Source: VXOZ01 sp965220045
GTDB taxonomy: Bacteria; Chloroflexota; UBA11872; VXOZ01
NCBI GenBank assembly: GCA_965220045.1
Contig: OZ244803.1
Span: 186,001-250,000 of the forward strand
DNA: 64,000 bases
Reading direction: 5' to 3'
A program made the translations under genes and the position numbers. Numbering within the stretch: position 1 is the stretch's first letter; every line of letters starts with the position of its first letter. The notes under the pieces were generated by a model. It was not told where the DNA came from. It ran no database searches and saw only the letters and a list, made by a program, of their open reading frames with translations. Below, one piece after another: positions 34,535-42,442 of the stretch.

Positions 34535-34724
34535 CCGCGGAATGTGTGCGGCGCACAAGGAGGAAGGGTATAGGCAGACCGAGTCCGGAGGACGAACGAC
34601 CGCAGCCATAGGACGACCGACTACGTCCGTGGGAAGGCGGGCCGCGTCCGAAGGACGAATGGAAGGCAATGGGACACGAGCGGCCATGCGCTGCCGGTCC
34701 AATTATTGCCCTGCCTACTAGCCC
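34535..34724. other. short region with GTCC-n-GGAC motifs before the glmU-like gene
   Basis: Between the tRNA and the next gene two near-identical palindromic words occur, GTCCGGAGGACGAA near 34580 and GTCCGAAGGACGAA near 34647, with related GGACGACCGAC text between them. No gene or known repeat family is seen. A role in control of the next gene is possible but not shown. Confidence 0.35.
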
Positions 34725-36131
34725 ATGACAGAGAGCGACCCAGACCCTCACCAATCCACTGCCGCCATCATCTTGGCCACAGGCCAGACAGGGCGGATGC
34801 AGTCTCAACGCGCTACGGTATTGCATCCGCTGGCGGGCCGCTCCATGGCCGTATACCCCGCACATACTGCCCAAAGCGCCGGCTGTCTGCCGGTAATTGT
34901 CGCCGGCACGGCGTCGACTGCGGATCTGGTAAGCCCACTGAGAGCCGTAACTGCTACGGAATCCCCGGAAGCTGAAGGCTGGTTGGCGACGGCCATGGCC
35001 GCACTGCCGGATACTGCCACCACGATACTGGTTGTCGCCGGCGCTATGCCGCTCTTGTCTGATAGAACCATGTCCAGTCTCATCGAATGCCAGCAAAGGA
35101 CCGCTGCCCCGCTGGTGTTGCTGAGTTTCGAGCGCGAGCACGCCAGGCCGGGCAGCAGGAGCATCGTCCGCGACTCCGCCGGCAACGTCGCGCGAATCTT
35201 CCCTGAGCAAGACGCGGCTGATCGGGTCTCACCGGAGGAAGGCATGAGCACTGGCGTCATGTGCTTCTCCCGCGCATGGCTTTGGGAACACCGTGATGCG
35301 GCAGAGGCCCTGGACGATGGATCATTGCTTTCGCTCGCAAAGTTTGCGCTTGCCGCGGGCACGCGGATAGAGACGGTGCGGCATGCGGGCAACGTTGGTG
35401 AATCGCTCTATGTAGAAGACCGGGCCGACTTGGCCCTCGCGGAGGATGCGCTGCGCGGGCGAGTGCGCGAACGGGCGATGCGCGGCGGCGTCACGTTGCT
35501 CGATCCGGCAACGGTCTGGATCGATGATACTGTGACGTTCGGGCGTGACATAACCATTCTGCCGAACTGCCATCTCTACGGTGAAACGGTAATCGGTGAC
35601 TTCTGCACCATAGGACCCAATGCGCGACTGCAGGATACGCGCCTTGCCGCCAACGTGACGGTCATGGAGTCGGTGCTGGAGGAAGCCCAGGTGGGTGAAA
35701 ACGTGCGCATCGGACCTTTTGCGCATTTGCGACCGGGCACCGTCATCGCGAACGACGTTGAAATCGGCAACTACGCCGAGCTGAAGAATACGCGAGTTAG
35801 TTCCGGCGCCAAGATACACCACGTGGGGTACCTGGGTGATACAGTAGTTGGCAATGACGTGAACATCGGCGCCGGTACCATCACGTGCAACTACGACGGC
35901 GCGCAAAAGCATGAGACGGAGATAGGCGAAGGGGCCTTCATCGGCAGCGGTACGTTGCTCGTCGCGCCGGTGCGCGTCGGCAGCCAGGCGATGACGGGGG
36001 CGGGCTCTGTGGTGACACGAGACGTGCCCGCGCAGGCGAAAGCGTACGGCGTGCCCGCACGCGTGCGCGGCGTGCGCGCGTTGCCGGCAGATGCGGAGCA
36101 AGACGGCGCAGGCGAGAAGAAGGGCGCATGA
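34725..36131 (+). CDS. glmU: GlmU-like protein: intact acetyltransferase domain, decayed uridylyltransferase domain
   Basis: GlmU normally acetylates glucosamine 1-phosphate and then makes UDP-GlcNAc. The C-terminal left-handed beta-helix (about residues 255-450) is well kept: IGPFAHLRPGTVIANDVEIG, NYAELKNTRV, KIHHVGYLGDTVVGNDVNIG and AGTITCNYDGAQKHETEIG, including the key histidine. The N-terminal domain has the right layout but lost its catalytic residues. The LAAGxGTRM loop reads LATGQTGRM. The lysine before VLHPLAG is Thr31. LGTGHA reads LATAMA (87-92). The metal aspartate of GDVPL is Ala107, and the late NNR-type asparagine is replaced by Glu. So it is probably an acetyltransferase only. 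It precedes the CNNM transporter by 100 bases. Confidence 0.85.
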   Translation: MTESDPDPHQSTAAIILATGQTGRMQSQRATVLHPLAGRSMAVYPAHTAQSAGCLPVIVAGTASTADLVSPLRAVTATESPEAEGWLATAMAALPDTATTILVVAGAMPLLSDRTMSSLIECQQRTAAPLVLLSFEREHARPGSRSIVRDSAGNVARIFPEQDAADRVSPEEGMSTGVMCFSRAWLWEHRDAAEALDDGSLLSLAKFALAAGTRIETVRHAGNVGESLYVEDRADLALAEDALRGRVRERAMRGGVTLLDPATVWIDDTVTFGRDITILPNCHLYGETVIGDFCTIGPNARLQDTRLAANVTVMESVLEEAQVGENVRIGPFAHLRPGTVIANDVEIGNYAELKNTRVSSGAKIHHVGYLGDTVVGNDVNIGAGTITCNYDGAQKHETEIGEGAFIGSGTLLVAPVRVGSQAMTGAGSVVTRDVPAQAKAYGVPARVRGVRALPADAEQDGAGEKKGA

Positions 36132-36231
36132 AGAGGCGGAAGCGGCAACCTGTGATCTCTCGTTTCAGGAGTTTGAGGCGAATGCGGTGGCGTGGCAGGA
36201 AGGGCGTCCTTTTAGCAAGGAGTAGTTGATT

Positions 36232-37557
36232 TTGGATCCGTCAAGTTGGGGTCAGATTCTTGGCATTCTCATCCTGACTATTCTCAACGGGTTCTTTGCA
36301 GCGACAGAAACCTCGGTAATTTCCGTAAGCCGTGCGCGCATACAGCAACTGGCGGAAGAGGGTGTAGCCAACGCGCGCATTGTGCGAGGTTTTCACCAGA
36401 ATATCGAGCGCTTCCTGACCACGATCCAGATTGCGATCACCACGGTTGGCTTCCTCGCGTCGGCCATCGGCGCGGTGAGCTTTTCGGACGATCTGGGCAG
36501 CATCATTGGCAACAATGTAATCGCCGTGATCTTGATTACGCTGGGGATCGCCTTCGTCAGCATTGTCCTGGGCGAAATCGTGCCCAAGACCATGGCCATT
36601 ACCCATGCTGAGCGGTTTGCCCTGCTCTCGGCGCGGGTGATTCAGGTTATCCAATCGGCCCTCCATCCGCTCGTGTGGCTGATTTCCCGCTCCAGCAACC
36701 TCATTACGCATCGCTTCGGCAAAGAGGCGCTCACCACGGTGCCAACGGTTACGGAAGAAGAGATCAAGCTGATGGTGGACGCCGGCGGCAAGGAGGGCGT
36801 GATTGAGGAAGGCGAGCGCGAGATGATCCACGGCGTGTTTGAGTTGGACGAAATGATCGTCGGCGACATCATGTCTCCCCGCGTTGACATCATTACTTTG
36901 GAAGGTGACAGCACACTGGCTGACGCTATTCACACGTCGTCTGAACACGGCTATTCGCGCATTCCGGTCTATGAGGAGACCATCGACAATATCAAGGGGG
37001 TTGTGTACGTCAAGGACATGCTGCCCTACGTGGAAGCGGAAAAACTCGATACGCTGGTGCGCGACGTCATGCGCGAACCGTATTTCGTCCCCGAGTCGAA
37101 GAAAGTCAGCGACTTCTTGCAAGAGATGCGCCAGAAGCGGGTCCATGCGGCGATCTGCGTGGACGAATTCGGCGGCGTCGCCGGGCTCGTCACGATCGAA
37201 GACGTGCTGGAAGAAATCGTCGGCGAGATCCAGGACGAGCACGACGTCGAAGAGCCGCAGGTGGAAATGGTGAACGAATTGGAGGCGGTGGTCGACCCGG
37301 CGATCAGCATGCACGACCTCAATGACTCGCTGGGCATCAGCCTGGAGAACGAAGAGGTCGATACCCTGGGCGGAATCATCTTTGCCCACCTGGGCCGCAT
37401 GGCCGACGAAGGCGACGAGCTCACGCTCGACGGCATCACGGTCTCGGTGCTGGCCGTAGAAGGCAGGCGCATCAAGAAGGTGCTCGTGCGCAAGGACCCG
37501 CAGGCAAAGACGGCTGAGGGAGAGTCTGAGACTGAAGAGGAGAGTAGGGAAAGCTAG
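36232..37557 (+). CDS. CNNM/CorC-type membrane protein (DUF21-CBS-CorC_HlyC)
   Basis: TTG 36232 is chosen because AAGGAG lies 9 bases upstream; the TTG two codons earlier is too close to it. The order is a DUF21 membrane domain (about residues 5-185: ILGILILTILNGFFAATETS, FLTTIQIAITTVGFLASAIG), a CBS pair (about 205-330: DIMSPRVDIITLEGDSTLAD, FGGVAGLVTIEDVLEEIVGE), and a CorC_HlyC domain (about 350-425: DTLGGIIFAHLGRMADEGDE). This family exports or regulates Mg2+/Co2+ and is often mislabelled hemolysin. The tail is acidic (EGESETEEESRES). It is about 940 bases upstream of recO, a common neighbour of related genes. Confidence 0.9.
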   Translation: MDPSSWGQILGILILTILNGFFAATETSVISVSRARIQQLAEEGVANARIVRGFHQNIERFLTTIQIAITTVGFLASAIGAVSFSDDLGSIIGNNVIAVILITLGIAFVSIVLGEIVPKTMAITHAERFALLSARVIQVIQSALHPLVWLISRSSNLITHRFGKEALTTVPTVTEEEIKLMVDAGGKEGVIEEGEREMIHGVFELDEMIVGDIMSPRVDIITLEGDSTLADAIHTSSEHGYSRIPVYEETIDNIKGVVYVKDMLPYVEAEKLDTLVRDVMREPYFVPESKKVSDFLQEMRQKRVHAAICVDEFGGVAGLVTIEDVLEEIVGEIQDEHDVEEPQVEMVNELEAVVDPAISMHDLNDSLGISLENEEVDTLGGIIFAHLGRMADEGDELTLDGITVSVLAVEGRRIKKVLVRKDPQAKTAEGESETEEESRES

Positions 37558-38499
37558 CGCCTTGCGTGGTGTTATTTACTTCTCCCGCCGCCTGCTGCCG
37601 CTTGACTCCAACTAAGGGCAGACTGTTGCAGTTCTTCCTTAGGAGACCTTTGCGTAACCCTTGCCACAGCGAGGTAGTCCCCTCTCCCTTGACGGGAGAG
37701 GGTTAGAGCCTGCCCCGTACGCCGAAACACAGTATCGGCTGATACGGGGGTGAGGGTGAATCTGCTCTGAATGCCAGTAAGTTTGACTTTGATATGTATT
37801 GACTGTACATGTCATACGATTAGAACAGCAAGGAATCCCCTCACCCCGGCCCTCTCCCCAAGGAGAGGGAGTACCTCCTTGCTCTCTGGATCCAGTTATG
37901 CAAAGGTCTCCTTAGGGGGCGGACGTGTTGCACCGTGCTTGCGTAGACGGCAATGTGCTTCCCGTCCCAGGCGATGAACGAGGCTGTGAGTGCACAAGAC
38001 TCACAGCCTTCAGCAATTCCAGCGGAGAATAGCGGGATGCGGCCGCACCGAGGATGGCTGACATTCCTCCTCTGAGGTTGTTCGCCGCGGCGGGAGCACC
38101 ATGGATAGCCCATTGGGTGCATTTTCACGACCCCGCGGCAGTTAGCGAGAGATCATCTTCTCCAGGAGTAGCGACAGGCCAAGGGCAAGTGCCCCCTCTC
38201 CCGGGGAGACCCTTGCGTAACTCCGTCATTCCGGCGAAAGCCGGAATCCAGAGGGGCCATTACAACTAAAGACAGTACGATGTCAATCCATTACACTCCC
38301 ATTATTGACCTTCTCCTTAAAGAGGGGATAGGCTACGCAAAGTTCTCCGGGGGAGTGGGTACAGCCCGGGGGTAAATGCTCCCTCTCCCGGGGGAGAGGG
38401 TTGGGGTGAGGGCGAATTCGCAATCGTTTAAGCCAATTCAGACACGTCCATCAGATTGGCGCATTCACCGTTTCTGAAAAACGCGACCATCGAGAGGGC
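37558..38499. repeat. 940-bp intergenic region of nested inverted repeats
   Basis: CCTTAGGAGACCTTTGC (37637-37653) and its inverse at 37900-37916 (one mismatch) bound a 280-bp segment. That segment contains CCCTCTCCC-type palindromes at about 37680-37700 and 37837-37870. Shorter relatives of the same end, GGAGACCCTTGCGTAAC (38205-38221) and ACGCAAAGTTCTCC (38335-38348), bound a second, related segment. A CCGGCGAAAGCCGG palindrome sits at about 38229-38250, and a further CTCTCCC/GGGAGAG pair at 38380-38415. Between them, at 37983-38007, GCTGTGAGT and ACTCACAGC form a 9-bp hairpin. Open frames here show no protein family. Confidence 0.6.
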
Positions 38500-39264
38500 A
38501 TGACAAAAGAACGCACTCACATTGCGGAAGCGATCGTCCTCCGCCGGTCTGACTTTCACGAGTCCGATAGACGGCTCGCCCTGTTGACGCCCGATCGGGG
38601 ACGCCTCAACGTTGTCGCGAAAGGCGTGCGCCGTCCGACGAGCCGCATGGCGGGCCATTTGGAGCTCTTTACGCTGGCGAAGGTCTTCGTGGTGCGCCGC
38701 CGCAGCCTGGACCTGGTCGTGCAAGCCGAGACCGTGCAGACGTTTCCGGAGCTGCGGAATGAACTCAACCGTTTGCCTTATGCCTATCAAGCCGTCGAGA
38801 CGGCGCACATTCTGGTCGAAGAAGAGGTGGAAGCGCATGCCGAGTTCATTTTGCTCGTCAAGGCGCTGAGTGCGCTGGCGGTTTCGGCCGCCTTGCCGCT
38901 CGTGTTGGTAGCCTATAAACTACAGCTACTGGCCACCCTTGGGTACCAGGCCCAACTACAAGAGTGCGCCCGATGTGGCAATGCGCTCTCAACAGAAGGC
39001 AACCGGGTGCGCCCGGATAGCGGCGGCGTGGTGTGCACCCAATGCGGCGGCGTTGCCGGGTCGCCGGTTACGGCGCGGGCCATCAAATGCCTCCGCTGGC
39101 TGGCACAAGAGCCGCTGCAGACCGTGGAACGTCTGCAAGTGGACCCTGTCACCACCACCCAGCTTGAGGAGACCGCAGACGCGTTTGTGCGCTACGTCGC
39201 CGAACAGGACCTGAAAACTACGCCCTTTCTGGAGCGTATGCGCGCTTTGAAAACTCAGTCGTGA
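38500..39264 (+). CDS. recO: DNA repair protein RecO
   Basis: RecO loads RecA onto SSB-coated single strands in the RecF pathway. The N-terminal OB-fold reads AIVLRRSDFHESDRRLALLT, PDRGRLNVVAKGVRRPTSRM. A helical part follows, with two CxxC pairs (ECARCGNAL near 160 and VCTQCGGVAG near 183) that look like the zinc site present in many RecO proteins. At 254 residues the length is typical. The stop overlaps the glycyl-tRNA synthetase frame by 4 bases if GTG 39261 is used, so the two genes are tightly linked. Confidence 0.9.
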   Translation: MTKERTHIAEAIVLRRSDFHESDRRLALLTPDRGRLNVVAKGVRRPTSRMAGHLELFTLAKVFVVRRRSLDLVVQAETVQTFPELRNELNRLPYAYQAVETAHILVEEEVEAHAEFILLVKALSALAVSAALPLVLVAYKLQLLATLGYQAQLQECARCGNALSTEGNRVRPDSGGVVCTQCGGVAGSPVTARAIKCLRWLAQEPLQTVERLQVDPVTTTQLEETADAFVRYVAEQDLKTTPFLERMRALKTQS

Positions 39265-39275
39265 AGGGAGTCACG

Positions 39276-40613
39276 TTGGCAGCTAAACCCGACACCATGG
39301 AAGAGATTGTAAGCCTGTGCAAACGGCGGGGATTCGTCTATCCGTCCAGTGAGATTTACGGAGGCTTCGAGAGCTTTTGGGACTACGGTCCGCTGGGCAT
39401 CGCGCTGAAACGCAACGTGCGCGAAGCGTGGTGGCACAATACCGTCCGCACGCGCGATAACGTCGTCGGCGTGGAAACCGGCGTCATCATGAACCCCAAG
39501 GTGTGGCAGACCACCGGCCACGCCTCCCACTTTGCCGATACGCTGGTGGAATGCACGAGTTGCCACCAGCGCTTTCGCGTGGACCATCTGGAGGGCGATT
39601 CTTGCCCAAACTGCGGCGGCGAGTTTACGGAGCCCCGCCGCTTTCTCACCATGTTCAAGACGCACGTCGGCCCGGTGGAAGATGGTTCCGCCGTAGCGTA
39701 TATGCGCCCGGAAACCGCGCAGGGCATGTTCGTGAATTTCAAAAACGTGCTCAATTCGTCGCGGCAGCGCCTGCCCTTCGGCATCGCGCAAATCGGCAAA
39801 TCGTACCGCAACGAGATTACGACGGGCAACTTCATCTTTCGCCAGCGCGAGTTCGAGCAGATGGAACTGGAGTTTTTCTGCGAGCCGGGCACCGACGACC
39901 ACTGGCACGCCTACTGGCTGGAAGCGCGGCGCCAATGGTACGTCGCCTACGGCGTGAAAGAGGAGAACCTGCGCTTGCGCCAGCACGGAGATGACGAGCT
40001 GGCCTTCTATGCCAAGTACTGCTGGGATATCGAGTACCAGTTTCCCTTTGGCTGGGGGGAGTTGGAAGGCATTTCCAATCGCACGGACTACGACCTGCGC
40101 AATCACAGCGAGGCCACCGGGGAGGACCTTACCTTCTACGACGAACAGAAGAAGGAGCACGTCTCCCCGTATGTGATCGAGCCCGCCGCCGGCGCGGACC
40201 GCGCGCTCCTCACGTTCCTGCTCGACGCTTACGACCAGGACGTTGACGCCAAGGGCGATTCGCGGGTCGTGCTGCGCTTCCATCCGTTTCTCGCTCCGAT
40301 CAAGGCGGCGATCTTGCCGCTCGTCAAGAAGGGCGGCTTGCCGGACATCGCCAAGGAGATCGTGGCCGAACTGCAACTGCACTGGGATGTCTTTTACGAC
40401 GAGAGCGGCAGCATCGGCCGCCGCTACCGCAGGCAGGACGAGGTGGGCACGCCGTTTGGCATTACGGTGGACTTTGACACCAAAGACGACAACACCGTAA
40501 CGGTGCGCCACCGTGACAGCATGGAGCAGGAGCGTGTGCCGATCGGGGAACTCGTGGCGTTTCTCGCGCAGCACATCCGACCGGAGCCAAATCCTGAAGT
40601 ACCGAATGTCTGA
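39276..40613 (+). CDS. glyS: glycyl-tRNA synthetase, dimeric (eukaryote-like) type
   Basis: A class II synthetase that charges tRNA-Gly as a homodimer. The N-terminus EEIVSLCKRRGFVYPSSEIY and GGFESFWDYGPLGIALKRNV is standard. A zinc-finger insert CTSCHQRFRVDHLEGDSCPN ending CGG follows, then motif 2-type FGIAQIGKSYRNEITTGNFI and FRQREFEQMELEFF. The C-terminal anticodon domain has VVLRFHPFLAPIKAAILPLV and GTPFGITVDFDTKDDNTVTV. TTG 39276 is preferred because AAGGGA lies 6 bases before it. GTG 39261 and ATG 39297 are alternatives. It directly follows recO. Confidence 0.95.
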   Translation: MAAKPDTMEEIVSLCKRRGFVYPSSEIYGGFESFWDYGPLGIALKRNVREAWWHNTVRTRDNVVGVETGVIMNPKVWQTTGHASHFADTLVECTSCHQRFRVDHLEGDSCPNCGGEFTEPRRFLTMFKTHVGPVEDGSAVAYMRPETAQGMFVNFKNVLNSSRQRLPFGIAQIGKSYRNEITTGNFIFRQREFEQMELEFFCEPGTDDHWHAYWLEARRQWYVAYGVKEENLRLRQHGDDELAFYAKYCWDIEYQFPFGWGELEGISNRTDYDLRNHSEATGEDLTFYDEQKKEHVSPYVIEPAAGADRALLTFLLDAYDQDVDAKGDSRVVLRFHPFLAPIKAAILPLVKKGGLPDIAKEIVAELQLHWDVFYDESGSIGRRYRRQDEVGTPFGITVDFDTKDDNTVTVRHRDSMEQERVPIGELVAFLAQHIRPEPNPEVPNV

Positions 40614-40748
40614 ATCTGCGCAAAGTGATAATGAAGGCCAGCGGGCCGTTTCGTGGAAGACTCTCCCGTGTACCTGCAAGGCAGATGTCTTGGCGAAGTG
40701 CACGTGCGTTCGCTGAAAACAACTGTGTTTTTTCGCCAAGAGATATTG

Positions 40749-40777
40749 TTGCCATTCTGCGAACTAGTTGGTATATT
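40749..40777 (+). promoter_or_regulatory. predicted strong housekeeping promoter
   Basis: TTGCCA (40749-40754) and TATATT (40772-40777) are exactly 17 bases apart, with TGG just before the -10, an extended -10 feature. Transcription would start near 40784. The next substantial gene begins 290 bases downstream at 41071. Confidence 0.55.
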
Positions 40778-40799
40778 GAACTAGATGACTTGAGGAGAG

Positions 40800-40862
40800 A
40801 TGCTAGGGGCTGGGAGTCTCTTTCGGCGGTTAGTGTCGCAAGTGTTGGAGCAGGTGGACTGA
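40800..40862 (+). CDS. possible 20-residue peptide with strong ribosome site
   Basis: ATG 40800 follows GAGGAGAG directly, 16 bases after the predicted transcription start. The frame MLGAGSLFRRLVSQVLEQVD is amphipathic and ends at TGA 40860-40862. A second frame overlapping it ends SLDSRMSGIE at 40933 and looks coiled-coil-like, so this may be a decayed copy of a small coiled-coil gene such as that at 41071. It may equally be a leader peptide or chance. Confidence 0.25.
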   Translation: MLGAGSLFRRLVSQVLEQVD

Positions 40863-41070
40863 TCAGGCTACGGATTCGCAGCCGTGACAGTGGCATATCC
40901 AGCCTCGACAGCCGCATGTCTGGGATTGAGTAAAGGCTATCTCGTATTGAAGCGCCTCCGAGAGGCTATTTCGTTAGTGCCAGGGGATAGGTCTGCAATC
41001 CGCTAGCAAGGGTGGCTGGTTCCAGAAGATAGATTGTTCGGCACTGAGTAGCCGCCAAAGAGACCAAGAA

Positions 41071-41346
41071 ATGGCAGTGCTTGACACTCACAAGGCGATA
41101 AAGATGCTTACAGGGGCAGGCTTCGGCGAGTCGCAGGCTGAGGCACTCGTTGGCCTAGTAAGCACGGTGCAAGGCGAGCTTGTAACGAAGGCGGACGTCA
41201 GAACGGAGTTGCAAGGGCTGGAATTGAGGATTGAGAAGCGCTTTAGCCAACTGGAGAAGCGCTTTAACCAGTTGACGATTCAGCTTGTCTTGTTGTTTGT
41301 GGCATTGGCGGGTGTATTGGCGGCGCTGGAACTCATTCCGAGATAG
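41071..41346 (+). CDS. small coiled-coil membrane protein (DUF1640/CCDC90-like)
   Basis: The 91-residue protein begins MAVLDTHKAIKMLTGAGFGE and continues with AEALVGLVSTVQGELVTKAD. A heptad-rich coiled coil is seen at about 48-68 (LELRIEKRFSQLEKRFNQL), with one C-terminal membrane helix (IQLVLLFVALAGVLAALELI). This is the layout of bacterial DUF1640/CCDC90-like proteins, whose role is unknown. They form trimers or tetramers anchored by the helix. A perfect terminator follows 65 bases downstream. Confidence 0.75.
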   Translation: MAVLDTHKAIKMLTGAGFGESQAEALVGLVSTVQGELVTKADVRTELQGLELRIEKRFSQLEKRFNQLTIQLVLLFVALAGVLAALELIPR

Positions 41347-41410
41347 GCGCTGAATCTTGCGCACCGTACATGCAAGAATCTTCTCATTGGTTGAGCGATA
41401 CTGCAGACGA

Positions 41411-41444
41411 GAAGCCCGCTACGCCTTAGGTAGCGGGCTTCTTT
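41411..41444. terminator. intrinsic terminator, 12-bp stem
   Basis: GAAGCCCGCTAC (41411-41422) pairs with 41430-41441 over a 7-base loop and is followed by TTT. The reverse strand is equally good. It separates the coiled-coil gene from the convergent pseudogene and probably ends both. Confidence 0.75.
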
Positions 41445-41471
41445 CACTCTCGCAGCGGGCGCGCTTCTCAA

Positions 41472-41933
41472 CTAAGCGCTCAAGCTCTCCGCGTAGTCGG
41501 CGATGAACTTCTCCACGTCGTCGCCTTTCAAGTCTCCCGGGCGGAAGTCGCGCAACGCCTGCACCGCGTCTGCCGCGGCGTAGCCTTCGTACTTCACCAA
41601 GTACCCTGCCAGGACCGTACCGGCCCCGCCGAAACCGGAGCCTCAGTGAATGAGGGCTTTGTCATCCCGCAGTGCGGCGGCGTGCAAGGACTCCACGGCG
41701 GCGTCGAGGGTCGCCACGTCGCTGCTCACACCGCTGAAGCGGTCGACGGTCATGCCGAGACGCTCGATCGTGGCAGCATCCGGCGTCTTTCTGGAAGCGG
41801 CCACGATGTGCGAAATGCCCTGTGCCGCCACTGCGCACAATTCCTCTTCAGTCTCCGGAAAACCGGAGGCGGCGAACTTGCCGTCCCCAAACCACTTGAA
41901 TATCCGTGGTAATGTCTGTGCACTCTCAGCCAT
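41472..41933 (-). pseudogene. dual-specificity/tyrosine phosphatase-like gene with TGA at the catalytic cysteine
   Basis: From ATG 41933-41931 the frame reads MAESAQTLPRIFKWFGDGKF, then a phosphatase-like course (ASGFPETEEELCAVAAQGIS, RLGMTVDRFSGVSSDVAT) up to DDKALIH. The next codon is TGA (41645-41643). After it the same frame runs on as GSGFGGAGTVLAGYLVKYEG, AAADAVQALRDFRPGDLKGD and DVEKFIADYAE to TAG at 41474-41472. In the family the text at this point is HCxxGxGRxGTxLAxYL, so TGA stands exactly where the catalytic cysteine codon should be. The P-loop arginine is also missing (Gly). Losing both points to decay. One stop change would give about 153 residues. Selenocysteine insertion is the alternative discussed in the findings. 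Confidence 0.75.
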
Positions 41934-42442
41934 GTTTTTCTTCCTTTCGTCATGGATTCTGTCGCACAACATTCATCCGGCCGGTGAGAATAGGACCGAT
42001 AATACCGACTCTCTCACTCTCACCTCAAACGCATCCGGTATCTAAACACAGAAGGCCTACGGCGTACTGCCGGCTAAATGCGTGCAGGCGGCTTACTGCG
42101 TACTGTCGGCCTATGGCGCATTCTTGCTCCCTCTCCCCGTGGGAGAGGGCCGGGGTGAGGGCTCTTTCCTTCTTCGCCCCTTCCTCTGTCGTGCAGCCTT
42201 GCGTAAGTGCGCGCCATCCGTCAAGGTGGGGTAATCTGCGGAGATTCTCCCTCACCCTAACCCTCTCCCGCTGGGAGAGGGAACAACCTCGCTTTGGCGA
42301 AGGATTTGCAGTGGCTCCTATGGTTGTGCTTCTGGCTATGTCTCGTTTTGAGCTGATTCCCTATGTCTCAATCTCTCGACAACAAGAAGCTGGATCAATC
42401 AACAGCTAAACTCTTTTGTCAGCAGCCACGGGCCGGTAACAA
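41934..42442. repeat. repeat-filled intergenic region
   Basis: Holds repeats of the type CCCTCTCCC...GGGAGAGGG at about 42128-42160 and 42250-42282, and short near-repeats of TACGGCGTACTGCCGGC / TACTGCGTACTGTCGGC at about 42058-42110. No gene is seen. Confidence 0.6.

Larger units (their letters stand above)
40614..41070. other. intergenic region with a strong promoter and no clear gene
   Basis: The first 130 bases hold nothing clear. A good promoter lies at 40749-40777 and is followed by a tiny frame at 40800-40862. The rest up to the next ATG (41071) shows no family signal. The CAAGAA just before 41071 is a weak ribosome site. Confidence 0.45.
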
